From the NCBI RefSeq assembly GCF_051857475.1, contig NZ_JBPZGZ010000002.1, positions 186,001 to 250,000 on the forward strand: a stretch of 64,000 nt of DNA, written 5' to 3'. Made by a program: the position numbers and the translations under genes. Positions within the stretch are counted from its first letter, which is position 1; each line of letters opens with the position of its first letter. The stretch comes from Pelomonas sp051857475 (lineage in GTDB: Bacteria > Pseudomonadota > Gammaproteobacteria > Burkholderiales > Burkholderiaceae_C). The notes beneath the pieces were generated by a model. The model ran no database searches, had not been told where the DNA came from, and saw only the letters and a program-made list of their open reading frames with translations. Shown here in pieces: positions 1 to 7,982 of this stretch.

Positions 1-588
1 TTCGGCCAGCAGCGCCTTCATCGACGCTATGCGCTGGCCAGCCCGCCACTCCACGCCCAGGCCGAGGATGTAGCCGCACTCCTCGTCGATGACGCGCTCC
101 GGCAGGCGAAAGCGCGGGATCTGGGTGCGGATGAAGCCGCCAGGCTTGGCTTCGCCGTCGAAGACGGTGACGGCATAGCCCTCCAGGGCCAGGTCACGTG
201 CAACGGCGAGTGAGGCCGGCCCCGCGCCCACGCAGGCCACGCGCTTGCCGTTCTTCGCTGCGGCCTTGGGCAGCATGGCGCGGAACTCGTCGGTCTTGTT
301 GTCGGCCGCGACGCGCTTGAGCCGGCAGATGGCGACCGGCTCGGGCTTGGCGGCCTGTTTTTCCTCCACACGACCGCGCCGGCAAGCTGGCTCGCAGGGC
401 CGGTCGCAGGTGCGCCCGAGCACGCCGGGGAAGACGTTGCTGACCCAGTTGACCCAATAGGCCTCGTCATGCCGGCCCTGGGCGATGAGCCGGATGTATT
501 CGGGCACCGGCGTGTGTGCCGGACAGGCCCATTGGCAATCGACGACCTTGTGGAAATAGGCCGGGTCCGAGATGTCGGTCCGCTGCAC
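1..588 (-). CDS. FeS/FAD NAD(P)H oxidoreductase, GltD/PreT-like (C-terminus cut by window edge)
   Basis: Only the first 196 residues lie in the window. The N-terminus carries the two cysteine groups of the dihydropyrimidine dehydrogenase / glutamate synthase small-subunit [4Fe-4S] domain (Cys18, Cys22 and Cys61, Cys65, Cys69). A GxGxxS dinucleotide fold (GAGPAS, residues 121-126) then starts the FAD domain. Such proteins pass electrons between NAD(P)H, FAD and FeS clusters in the cytoplasm. The GTG start is chosen because GGAGGA stands about 8 bases upstream and no ATG fits the conserved N-terminus. The substrate cannot be told from this part; PreT-like pyrimidine reduction and a formate dehydrogenase accessory role are both possible. 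Confidence 0.75.
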   Translation of the reverse strand, partial: MQRTDISDPAYFHKVVDCQWACPAHTPVPEYIRLIAQGRHDEAYWVNWVSNVFPGVLGRTCDRPCEPACRRGRVEEKQAAKPEPVAICRLKRVAADNKTDEFRAMLPKAAAKNGKRVACVGAGPASLAVARDLALEGYAVTVFDGEAKPGGFIRTQIPRFRLPERVIDEECGYILGLGVEWRAGQRIASMKALLAE

Positions 589-684
589 GGGTGTCTCCTC
601 CGTGGTGCGATTTGTGCGGCGAGTCTAGGACTGCCGCCCGCACACCGGCTCTGTGGAAACCCTTTGCGGACCGCGGGACTTGTT

Positions 685-1392
685 TCAGCCCATGACCGGA
701 CGGCGCAGCCGCCAGGGGCCCACATGGGCCGCCACCAAGGTCACGGCCCAGCAGATCCAGGCCGTCCACATCGTGTGGCTGGGATAGTGGGCACCACGCA
801 GCATCTGCCCGACGCCGTAGACGACACCGAGCAGCAAAAAGGTCAACAGCCAGACGCGCGCGGCACGCGGGTAGGCCCGGGCCAGGGCCCAGCCACCGGC
901 CAGATAGGAGAAGGCCGCGCTCGCGTGGCCGGAGGGGAAGCAATGCCCGCCGCCACCGTCACGCGCGCCCAGCACCCAGTGGGACACATACTGGGCCGCG
1001 CCGCCGAACTCGGTCAGGTCCCAGGGGCAGCTCGTCAGGCTGAAGCGTTTCATCAGGGAGATGACGCCCAGGCAGACCAGCGTCGTCACCAGCCACCAGC
1101 GCCTCTCCTGCCGGCTCAGCGCCGGCAGCAGCCGGGGGGCCAGATTGATCAGCACGATGAAACCCATGGTGACATAGGACACCAGGCGGCCGCCTTCGTG
1201 GATCAACACCCGGGTGACCCAGGCCTCGCGCATGACAAAGCCGCCGGCATCCCCCACCTGGCGCATGGCCCAGAGGTCGAGATGGCTCAGATCCCAGGCC
1301 AGCAGCGCCAACAGGGCCACGGCCAGCATCACGACGCCGGTAGGCAGGGCGGAGACTCGCATGGGTTGATGTTCTAACAGCTTGGTCTGCAT
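685..1392 (-). CDS. PAP2-superfamily membrane phosphatase
   Basis: A 235-residue protein with about six membrane segments. It carries the three PAP2 motifs in order: a KR-containing motif (residues 115-126), PSGH (153-156) and RGAHYPSH (199-206). The two histidines and the arginine form the catalytic site of acid phosphatases and lipid phosphatases. The family removes phosphate from lipid phosphates such as undecaprenyl diphosphate, phosphatidylglycerophosphate or lipid A on the periplasmic side of the inner membrane; which of these applies here cannot be seen. A second in-frame ATG ten codons downstream is an alternative start. It is a single gene, divergent from kdsD. Confidence 0.88.
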   Translation of the reverse strand: MQTKLLEHQPMRVSALPTGVVMLAVALLALLAWDLSHLDLWAMRQVGDAGGFVMREAWVTRVLIHEGGRLVSYVTMGFIVLINLAPRLLPALSRQERRWWLVTTLVCLGVISLMKRFSLTSCPWDLTEFGGAAQYVSHWVLGARDGGGGHCFPSGHASAAFSYLAGGWALARAYPRAARVWLLTFLLLGVVYGVGQMLRGAHYPSHTMWTAWICWAVTLVAAHVGPWRLRRPVMG

Positions 1393-1512
1393 GTGCCGGC
1401 ATTGTCTTGGGGCGCCGGGGCACTGGCTTGCTGGTGGCTGACCCGTGCAAGCCCGGATTGAGGGCCGCGCGGCTGGACGTCACGGTGCCAACGTGCCGCC
1501 TACACTGGCCCC

Positions 1513-2499
1513 ATGAGTTCTCCCGTCTTTGCCGCCGAGCGCGCCGTGCGCATCGGCCGCCAAGCCCTCGAGGTCGAGGCTCGCGCCCTCGCCGAGCTGG
1601 CCCCCCGCCTGGGCGACGCGTTTGCCGGCGCCGTGCAGCTGATGCTGGGCTGCCGCGGCCGCGTGGCCGTCATGGGCATGGGCAAGAGCGGCCACGTCGG
1701 CCGCAAGATCGCCGCCACCCTGGCCTCCACCGGCACCCCCGCCCTCTTCGTCCATCCCGCCGAGGCCGCCCATGGCGACCTGGGCATGGTGACTCCCAGC
1801 GACGTCGTGCTGGCCCTGTCCAACTCCGGCGAGAGCGACGAGCTCAACGCCATCCTGCCCGTGCTCAAGCGCCTGGGCGTGCCCATCGTCGCCATGACCG
1901 GCCGCCTGCAGTCCAGCCTGGCCGCTCACGCCGACATCGTGCTGGACAGCGCCGTGGCCGAGGAGGCCTGCCCGCTGCAACTGGCCCCCACCGCGAGCAC
2001 GACGGCCCAGATGGCCCTGGGCGACGCCCTGGCCGTCGCCCTGCTCGACACGCGTGGCTTCAAGGCCGAGGACTTCGCCCGCTCCCACCCCGGCGGCGCC
2101 CTGGGCCGCAAGCTGCTGACCCATGTGCGCGACCTGATGCGCAGCGGCGATGCCCTGCCCCGCGTGGCCGCCACGACGCCCTTCACCGACCTGATGCGCG
2201 AGATGAGCGCCAAGGCCCTGGGCATGGCGGTCATCGTCGATGCGGAGGACCGCGTGCAGGGCATCTTCACCGACGGCGATCTGCGCCGCCTCGTCGAGCA
2301 AGGCCGCGACCTGCGCGCCCTGACCGCCGCCGAGGTCGCCCACCCCAAGCCGCGCACCGTCGGTGCCGAGGCTCTCGCCGTCGACGCCGCCGACCTGATG
2401 GAAGCCGCGCGCATCACCGTCGTCCTCGTCGTCGATGCCGAGCAGCGCCTGCTGGGCGCCATCAGCATCAACGACCTCATGCGCGCCAAAGTCATCTAG
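1513..2499 (+). CDS. kdsD: Arabinose-5-phosphate isomerase KdsD
   Basis: A 328-residue protein with an N-terminal SIS sugar-isomerase domain (about residues 40-180, with GMGKSGHVGRK and the LSNSGES phosphate-binding stretch) and two C-terminal CBS domains (about 205-325). It interconverts ribulose-5-phosphate and arabinose-5-phosphate, the first committed step to KDO of the lipopolysaccharide inner core, in the cytoplasm. The next gene is kdsC, which starts directly after the stop codon, so the two are co-transcribed and probably translationally coupled. Length and domain order are those of the KpsF/GutQ family; context separates it from GutQ. Confidence 0.95.
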   Translation: MSSPVFAAERAVRIGRQALEVEARALAELAPRLGDAFAGAVQLMLGCRGRVAVMGMGKSGHVGRKIAATLASTGTPALFVHPAEAAHGDLGMVTPSDVVLALSNSGESDELNAILPVLKRLGVPIVAMTGRLQSSLAAHADIVLDSAVAEEACPLQLAPTASTTAQMALGDALAVALLDTRGFKAEDFARSHPGGALGRKLLTHVRDLMRSGDALPRVAATTPFTDLMREMSAKALGMAVIVDAEDRVQGIFTDGDLRRLVEQGRDLRALTAAEVAHPKPRTVGAEALAVDAADLMEAARITVVLVVDAEQRLLGAISINDLMRAKVI

Positions 2500-3081
2500 A
2501 TGCGACCCGCCCTGCGTTTCCCGCCCGAACTCCTGGTCAAGGCCCAAGGCCGCGGCCTGGCCATCAAGCTGGCCATCTTCGACGTCGATGGCGTGCTGAC
2601 CGACGGCCGCATCTACATCGGCGAGCACGGCGAAGAGTTCAAGGCCTTCAACACCCTGGACGGCCATGGCCTGAAGTCGTTGCAGCAGGTCGGCATCACG
2701 CCCGTCATCGTCACCGGCCGCGACAGCCTGGCCGTGCGCCGCCGCGTCGCCGACCTGGACCTGCAGCACGCCGTCTACGGCGCGCGCGACAAGCTGGCCG
2801 TGGCCGAGCCCCTGCTGGCTCAGTTGGGCGCGAGCTGGGACGAGGTCGCCGTCATGGGCGACGACTGGCCCGACCTGCCGCTGATGCTGCGCGCCGGTTT
2901 CGCCTGCGCCCCGCCCGGCGCCCACGCCGAGGTGCTGGCCATCGCCCACCACGTCACGAAAGCCGCTGGCGGCTACGGCGCGGCGCGCGAGTACTGCGAC
3001 GTGCTGCTGATGGCCGCGGGCCATTACGAGCGCCTGCTCAACGCCCACCACGACACGCTGGACGGAGGCAAGACCTCGTGA
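2500..3081 (+). CDS. kdsC: KDO-8-phosphate phosphatase KdsC
   Basis: A 193-residue HAD-family phosphatase. Motif I reads DVDGV (residues 28-32), followed by a TGR motif II and the late GDDWPDLPL motif with the Mg2+-binding aspartates. It removes phosphate from KDO-8-phosphate to give free KDO in the cytoplasm. No cap domain is present, as expected for the small tetrameric KdsC type. It begins on the base after the kdsD stop, and its own stop overlaps the GTG start of lptC, so kdsD-kdsC-lptC form a tightly coupled lipopolysaccharide operon. Confidence 0.95.
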   Translation: MRPALRFPPELLVKAQGRGLAIKLAIFDVDGVLTDGRIYIGEHGEEFKAFNTLDGHGLKSLQQVGITPVIVTGRDSLAVRRRVADLDLQHAVYGARDKLAVAEPLLAQLGASWDEVAVMGDDWPDLPLMLRAGFACAPPGAHAEVLAIAHHVTKAAGGYGAAREYCDVLLMAAGHYERLLNAHHDTLDGGKTS

Positions 3082-3737
3082 CGCCGGTCACCTTGCCGGT
3101 GCCGGCTCCGGCCCGCCAGAAGCCCCGGCCCTGGCTGTGGCGGGCGCAGAACCTGCTGTCCAACTACCTGCCCCTGCTGCTGATGGCGCTGCTGGCCAGC
3201 GGCACCTGGTGGCTGGTCAAGAACACGCCGCTGCTCGACGCGCCCGGTGAGATCGCAGCGCCGCGCCATGTGCCCGACTACCGCATGGCCAACTTCGAGA
3301 TCCAGCGCATCGGTGCCGATGGCCGCCTGCATGTGCAGATTGCCGGCGCCGAGCTGCGCCACTATCCGGACACCGACACCGTCGAGATCGACCAGGCCCG
3401 CGTGCGCGCCATCGCCCCTGATGGCAGCCTGGCCATCGCAGAAGCCAAGCGGGCCCTCAGCAATGGCGACGGCAGCGACATGCAGCTGCTCGGCGACGTG
3501 CACCTGCGCCGCCTGCCGCCCGGTGCCGGCGAGAACGCGCCGGCCCAGCTGGAGATGCGCGGCGAATTCCTGCAGGCCCTGTCCAACAGCGAGGTGCTGC
3601 GCTCCCACCTGCCAGTCACCATCCGCCAGGGCGGCTCGACGCTGAACGCGCAGAACTTCGAATACCGGCATCTGACCGGCCAGGTCCACTTCACCGGCAA
3701 AGCGCACGGCCAGATCACCTCCAAAGGCGGCAAATGA
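3078..3737 (+). CDS. lptC: Lipopolysaccharide export protein LptC
   Basis: A 219-residue protein with one N-terminal membrane anchor (about residues 26-43) and a periplasmic beta-jellyroll LptC domain that hands LPS from LptB2FG to LptA. The GTG start overlaps the kdsC stop as GTGA, with GGAGG just upstream inside kdsC. The reading frame stays open far upstream, but the kdsC overlap and the position of the anchor fix the start. In related genomes lptA and lptB usually follow; here an SDR gene follows with a four-base overlap and neither lptA nor lptB occurs in the window. Confidence 0.9.
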   Translation: MTPVTLPVPAPARQKPRPWLWRAQNLLSNYLPLLLMALLASGTWWLVKNTPLLDAPGEIAAPRHVPDYRMANFEIQRIGADGRLHVQIAGAELRHYPDTDTVEIDQARVRAIAPDGSLAIAEAKRALSNGDGSDMQLLGDVHLRRLPPGAGENAPAQLEMRGEFLQALSNSEVLRSHLPVTIRQGGSTLNAQNFEYRHLTGQVHFTGKAHGQITSKGGK

Positions 3738-4507
3738 CCGAACTGGTCTTCATCACCGGCGCCTCCAGCGGCATCGGCCAGGCCCTGGCCCTGCGCTACT
3801 ACCGCGACGGCGCCCACCTCGCGTTGGTGGCCCGCCGCACCGCCGAGGTCGAGCGCTGGGCCGCCGAGCAGAAGCTCGACGCCACGCGCTTCAAGGTCTA
3901 CGGTGCCGACGTGGCCGACCTCGACGCCATGGCCCGCATCGGCCGTGAATGCATCGCGGCCCAGGGACTGCCGGACGTCGTCATCGCCAACGCCGGCATC
4001 AGCATCGGCATGGACACGACCCAGTTCGACGACCTCGAGGTCATGCGCCGCACCTTCGAGACCAACAACGTCGGCCTGGCCGCCACCTTCCATCCCTTTG
4101 TCGCCGCGATGAACGAGCGCCGCTCGGGCACCCTGGTCGGCGTGGCCAGCGTCGCCGCCATCCGCGGCCTGCCGGGGCATGGCGCCTACTGCGCCAGCAA
4201 GTCGGCCGTCGTCGCCTACTGCGAGAGCCTGCGCGGCGAATGCCGGCCCTTCGGCGTGCGTGTCGTGACGATATTGCCGGGCTATATCGACACGCCGCTG
4301 ACGCGCGGCAACCGCTACAGCATGCCCTTCCTGATGCAGGTCGAGGACTTCGCCGACCAGGCCGTGCGCACCATCCGTGCCGAGGTCAGCTACCGCGTCA
4401 TCCCGTGGCAGATGGGCGTGCTGGCCAAGGTCCTGCGCCTGCTGCCCAACTGGCTCTATGACAGGGCGTTGGGCAGCCGGCCGCGCAAGAAGCGCGCAAG
4501 CGAGTAG
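3734..4507 (+). CDS. Short-chain dehydrogenase/reductase
   Basis: A 257-residue classical SDR with the cofactor motif TGASSGIG (residues 8-15), the NAG motif near 86-88, and the catalytic Ser139, Tyr152 and Lys156 (YCASK). It should reduce or oxidise a carbonyl/alcohol with NAD(P)H in the cytoplasm; the substrate is unknown. The start overlaps the end of lptC by four bases, so it belongs to the kdsD-kdsC-lptC operon. A link to lipid or envelope metabolism is suggested by position only. The C-terminus is basic (RPRKKR). Confidence 0.88.
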   Translation: MTELVFITGASSGIGQALALRYYRDGAHLALVARRTAEVERWAAEQKLDATRFKVYGADVADLDAMARIGRECIAAQGLPDVVIANAGISIGMDTTQFDDLEVMRRTFETNNVGLAATFHPFVAAMNERRSGTLVGVASVAAIRGLPGHGAYCASKSAVVAYCESLRGECRPFGVRVVTILPGYIDTPLTRGNRYSMPFLMQVEDFADQAVRTIRAEVSYRVIPWQMGVLAKVLRLLPNWLYDRALGSRPRKKRASE

Positions 4508-4567
4508 CCGCAGCTACACTGCGCGCCTTCGTACCGAGAGCTGCCCGACGCAGCCCAGGAGGACATC

Positions 4568-4594
4568 ATGGCCAAGGTGCTTCACCCCTGCTAG
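4568..4594 (+). CDS. Possible 8-residue leader ORF (MAKVLHPC)
   Basis: An ATG preceded by a near-perfect Shine-Dalgarno (AGGAGGACATC) opens an eight-codon frame that ends in a cysteine codon and TAG. It sits in the 195-base gap between the SDR and the DUF5916 gene, just before a perfect hairpin. Strong ribosome binding on such a short frame is typical of attenuator or sensing leaders, but no known leader family is recognised and chance cannot be excluded. Confidence 0.35.
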   Translation: MAKVLHPC

Positions 4595-4601
4595 TGCCCG
4601 C

Positions 4602-4622
4602 GCGCTGACACCGTGTCAGCGC
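4602..4622 (+). promoter_or_regulatory. Perfect 10-bp hairpin downstream of the leader ORF
   Basis: GCGCTGACAC and GTGTCAGCGC are exact inverted repeats around one base, starting 7 bases after the leader stop codon and about 80 bases before the DUF5916 gene. No T-tract follows, so it is not a simple intrinsic terminator. It may be part of a leader that controls the downstream gene, or a protein-binding palindrome. Confidence 0.45.
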
Positions 4623-4702
4623 CGCTCGCCGGCTGCGCTTCGCGCACGCCCACCTGATTCCTGCTGCCCGCCTGGCGCGGCAGCCGATCTCGGACGACTT
4701 CC

Positions 4703-7012
4703 ATGACCTTTCGCCTTCTCGGCTCGGGCTTTGCCCTGGGCTTGTGCACGCTGGCCCTGCCTGCCTGGGCCAATGCGCCCGAACTCCAGCATCCCACCGC
4801 CCTGCGCCTGGCCGTCGGCGAGGCCGCGCCCGTCATCGATGGCCGCCTGGACGACGCCGCCTGGCAACGCGCGCCGGTCTACGAGCGCTTTGCGCAATTC
4901 CTGCCCACCGACAAGCAGGCCGCGCGCTGGCGCACGACGGTGCAGGTCCTCGTCACCGATGACGCCCTGGTCTTCGGCATCCGCGCCTGGGACCCCGAGC
5001 CCGGCCGCATCCGCGCGCCGCTGACCCGGCGCGACCAGGTCAAGGCCGACCAGGACTTCGTCGCCGTCTTCATCGACCCGGTCGGCCACCGCCGTGCCGC
5101 GCAATACGTGCGCGTCGGCGCCGCCGGCGGCGTCGAGGACGGCCTGTTCTCCGCCGAGGAAGACAGCGAGGACTCGGCCCCCGACTTCGACATCGAAGCC
5201 GCGTCGACGCGGCTGCCCGACGGCTACAGCATCGAGCTGCGCTGGCCGCTGGCTGCGCTGCGCTTCCCCCATGCCGACGGAGCGCCCTGGCGCGTCATGG
5301 TGGCGCGCAACATCCCGCGCGAGGACCGCACGCTGAACGTCAGCTCGCCGGCCCTGACCAAGGACGCGCTGAGCTTCATCGCCGAGCTGCAGCCGCTGGA
5401 AGGCCTGGGCGACCTCGCCCTGCAGGTGCGCGAGCGCAGCTTCATCGCCTTTCGGCCCGAGCTCACCTTGCGCAGCACGCGCGACATCAGCGAGGCCGAA
5501 GGCAGCCACCGTGCGCGCAGGACGTCCCTGGGCGCGGAGTTCAAGTGGCGGCCGCGCGCCGACTGGGTCATCGACGCGACGCTGAACCCCGACTTCTCCC
5601 AGGTCGAGATCGATGCGCCCCAGCTCGCCGGCAACACCCGCTTCGCGCTCAGCGTGCCGGAGAAGCGCCCCTTCTTCCTGGAGAGCGCCGACGTCGTCGG
5701 CCCGACCCAGCCCGACGAGTCGGGCGAGAACCGCAGCCTGGCGGCCTTCTACACCCGCGCCATCACCGATCCCGACTGGGGCCTGCGCGCCACCTGGCGC
5801 GGTGCCGGCGCCGAGGCCACCGCACTGCATCTACGCGATGCGGGCGGCGGCGTGGTGTTGCGCGCCGGGGCCTTCGCGACACGCAGCGGCGCCCAGCCGC
5901 GCGACTCCCAGGCCAGCTTCGCCCGCGGCCGCATGCAGTTCGATGGCCTGGGCCTGGCGGGGCTGGTGTCGTTGCGCGACTTCGGCCATGGCCTCAACAC
6001 CCAGGTCATCGGCAGCGACGGCGTCTGGCGGGCCGGCGACAGCGACCAGTGGCGCGGCCATCTGCTGCTGTCGGACACGACGCTGGGTCTGGACGCCGAC
6101 GGCCAGGTGCAGCGCGTCAGCCGCGAGCGTGGCCACCGCGGCTGGCTGGCCTGGCGCCACCGTGACGCGGACTGGTCGGCCAATGTCAATGTCGAGGAGA
6201 TCAGCCCGCGCTTCGCCAACGACAACGGCTTCGTCAGCCAGAGCGGCGTGCGCCGCGCCTCGGCCTTCGGCGTGCTGCGCCTGGGGCCGCGCGAGTTCGC
6301 CGGCATCGACATGCACGACCACGAGGTCCAGCTCAAGCTGCAAGAGACACGCACGCTGGCCGACCCGCTGCTCGGCGTGGCGGGCGGCCAAGTCGTCGAC
6401 CGCCTGGTGCAGCCCGGCTTCTGGTTTGCGGCGGCGCGCAACACCGGTGTGTGGGGCCATGTCGGCCTGGACAGCCACCGCGCCCGCAGCGGCGGCCAGC
6501 AGCATGCGACGCGCACCCTGCTGCTGGGCTTCGAGTCCAACCCGGGCGAGGTGCTGAACTATGTCGACGTCGAGGTCGAATGGGGCCGGCGCCTGGACTT
6601 CGATGCCGATCGCGTCGGCCTGGGCGCCCAGGGGCAGGCCGTGGCCCAGATGCGGCTGCCGCTGCCTGCAGGCTTGTGGCTGGAGTTCGAGCAGCGCTTC
6701 GGCCTCGGCTGGGTCGACGCCCCCGACGGACGGCGCGCCTTCACGGATCGCAGCGCCCAGAGCCTCGTCGTGCTGCACTTCAGCCCGCGCGAGTCGCTGC
6801 GCCTCATCTACCAGCAGACCCACTTCAACCGCCGCGACGACCCGGTGGCCAGCCTGGCCGCGCAGGACGACCACGGACGGGTGCTGTCCCTGATGTTCCA
6901 GCACCGCATCGGCCTGTCCCGCGTCATCAGCGTGGGCCTGAGCCGGGCCCGCGAGCAGCCGGGCGCCGTGCGCGCCAACGAGGTCTTCGCCAAGGCGACG
7001 CTGGCGTATTGA
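4703..7012 (+). CDS. DUF5916 outer-membrane-type protein with CBM9-like N-terminus
   Basis: A 769-residue secreted protein. A signal peptide (residues 1-23, ending AWA) is followed by a family 9 carbohydrate-binding-like beta-sandwich (about 30-220, with the IDGRLDDAAW opening). The DUF5916 region follows, recognised by NPDFSQVE and EKRPFFLE near residue 300. The C-terminal half is rich in alternating hydrophobic strands and ends FAKATLAY, as in outer-membrane beta-barrels. The family is found with secreted hydrolases and carbohydrate use, but no biochemical role is established that can be applied here. It lies on the same strand as the SDR, with the leader ORF and hairpin upstream. Confidence 0.75.
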   Translation: MTFRLLGSGFALGLCTLALPAWANAPELQHPTALRLAVGEAAPVIDGRLDDAAWQRAPVYERFAQFLPTDKQAARWRTTVQVLVTDDALVFGIRAWDPEPGRIRAPLTRRDQVKADQDFVAVFIDPVGHRRAAQYVRVGAAGGVEDGLFSAEEDSEDSAPDFDIEAASTRLPDGYSIELRWPLAALRFPHADGAPWRVMVARNIPREDRTLNVSSPALTKDALSFIAELQPLEGLGDLALQVRERSFIAFRPELTLRSTRDISEAEGSHRARRTSLGAEFKWRPRADWVIDATLNPDFSQVEIDAPQLAGNTRFALSVPEKRPFFLESADVVGPTQPDESGENRSLAAFYTRAITDPDWGLRATWRGAGAEATALHLRDAGGGVVLRAGAFATRSGAQPRDSQASFARGRMQFDGLGLAGLVSLRDFGHGLNTQVIGSDGVWRAGDSDQWRGHLLLSDTTLGLDADGQVQRVSRERGHRGWLAWRHRDADWSANVNVEEISPRFANDNGFVSQSGVRRASAFGVLRLGPREFAGIDMHDHEVQLKLQETRTLADPLLGVAGGQVVDRLVQPGFWFAAARNTGVWGHVGLDSHRARSGGQQHATRTLLLGFESNPGEVLNYVDVEVEWGRRLDFDADRVGLGAQGQAVAQMRLPLPAGLWLEFEQRFGLGWVDAPDGRRAFTDRSAQSLVVLHFSPRESLRLIYQQTHFNRRDDPVASLAAQDDHGRVLSLMFQHRIGLSRVISVGLSRAREQPGAVRANEVFAKATLAY

Positions 7013-7055
7013 GGCCCCTCGTCCAGGCTTGCAGGCTCGGTGAACTGGAGTCGGA

Positions 7056-7116
7056 CACAAGCAGTCCCTGCGGACTGCTTGTGCCTACGCAAGGCCATGG
7101 GTCTCTGGCCCATGGC
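7056..7116. repeat. Two successive strong hairpins in a convergent intergenic region
   Basis: The first is a perfect 12-bp stem with a CTGC loop (7056-7083). The second pairs GCCATGGG with CCCATGGC across 7 bases (7094-7116). They lie between the ends of the DUF5916 gene and the convergent RRM gene. No T-tract follows either stem, so a REP-like element or an RNA 3' stabiliser is as likely as termination. Confidence 0.5.
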
Positions 7117-7167
7117 AGGCCCAGCGCTCGGCCCGCGAACTGGAGAGAGCCCTCCAGTCCAGAAATG

Positions 7168-7191
7168 ACAAAGCGCCCCGAAGGGCGCTTT
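7168..7191 (-). terminator. Intrinsic terminator of the RRM protein gene
   Basis: AAAGCGCCC (7170-7178) pairs with GGGCGCTTT (7183-7191) around a four-base loop, about 28 bases past the stop codon of the RRM gene. On the minus strand the stem ends in TTT and continues into a moderately T-rich stretch. The stem is symmetric enough to act in the other direction too. Confidence 0.7.
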
Positions 7192-7218
7192 GCTCAGATC
7201 TCTTGCGAGGTCGGGGGA

Positions 7219-7749
7219 TCAGTAGCCGCCCGAACGGCCACCGCCGCCGTAGCCACCACCGCCGCCGCCGTAGCCGCCGCCACCGCCGGAGCGGCCACCG
7301 CCACCACCGCCGTAGCCGCCGCCACCGCCGCCGTAGCCGCCACCGCCGGAACGGCCACCGCCGCCACCGCCGTAGCCACCACCGCCGCCGCCCGAACGGC
7401 CACCGCCGCCGTAGCCGCCGCCACCACCGTAGCCGCCGCCACCACCGTAGCCGCCGCCGCCGGAACGGCCACCGCCGCCACCGAAGCCGCCCGGACGCTC
7501 TTCACGAGGACGAGCTTCATTGACGACGATCGCGCGGCCTTCCAGGGCCTGGCCGTTCATGCCGTTGATGGCAGCCTGCGCCTCAGCGTCAGAGCCCATT
7601 TCCACGAAGCCGAAACCCTTGGAGCGACCGGTTTCACGATCCATCATGACCTTTGCGGAGGTCACGGTTCCGAACTGACCGAATGCCTCTTGCAGAGATT
7701 CGTCACGCACGCTGTAGGCGAGGTTGCCCACGTAAAGCTTGTTTCCCAT
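7219..7749 (-). CDS. Glycine-rich RNA-binding protein with one RRM
   Basis: A 176-residue protein. Residues 3-80 form one RNA recognition motif with RNP2 (LYVGNL, 5-10) and RNP1 (KGFGFVEM, 44-51). Residues 90-176 are almost only Gly, Tyr, Ser and Arg, in repeated blocks of the type RSGGGGYGGGG. Bacterial proteins of this design bind single-stranded RNA and are often cold-induced; cold regulation is not visible here. The RGG/YGG tail is of the low-complexity type that can drive RNA condensation (inference). It has a dedicated terminator and is monocistronic. Confidence 0.93.
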   Translation of the reverse strand: MGNKLYVGNLAYSVRDESLQEAFGQFGTVTSAKVMMDRETGRSKGFGFVEMGSDAEAQAAINGMNGQALEGRAIVVNEARPREERPGGFGGGGGRSGGGGYGGGGGYGGGGGYGGGGRSGGGGGGYGGGGGGRSGGGGYGGGGGGYGGGGGGRSGGGGGYGGGGGGYGGGGRSGGY

Positions 7750-7982
7750 GGGGAAGCCCTTCTCTTCTCAAAACCAAAAAACCATGTGGAGCTTCAACCC
7801 ATCGTGAACCATTCAAGCGAAGGTGCGGCGTCCAGACACAGGCAATTGATTATGGTGGCCGGGGTCAAAGATTGCTGGGAGGCACTCCGTCAAGTGTTGT
7901 TTTTCAGAGCTAGCACAAACCCTGGCGATTGCGATCCATCACGGTGCCGTCATCGATACCATCGCCGCGCCCGCCCGAAACC

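Noticed and set aside
1480..3051. A 523-codon minus-strand open frame opposite kdsD and kdsC
   Set aside because: It covers two well-supported genes and has no motifs; it arises from codon bias.
7230..7480. Regular short repeats that look like an array
   Set aside because: They are the codons of the Gly/Tyr/Ser/Arg-rich tail of the RRM protein, not a CRISPR or spacer array.
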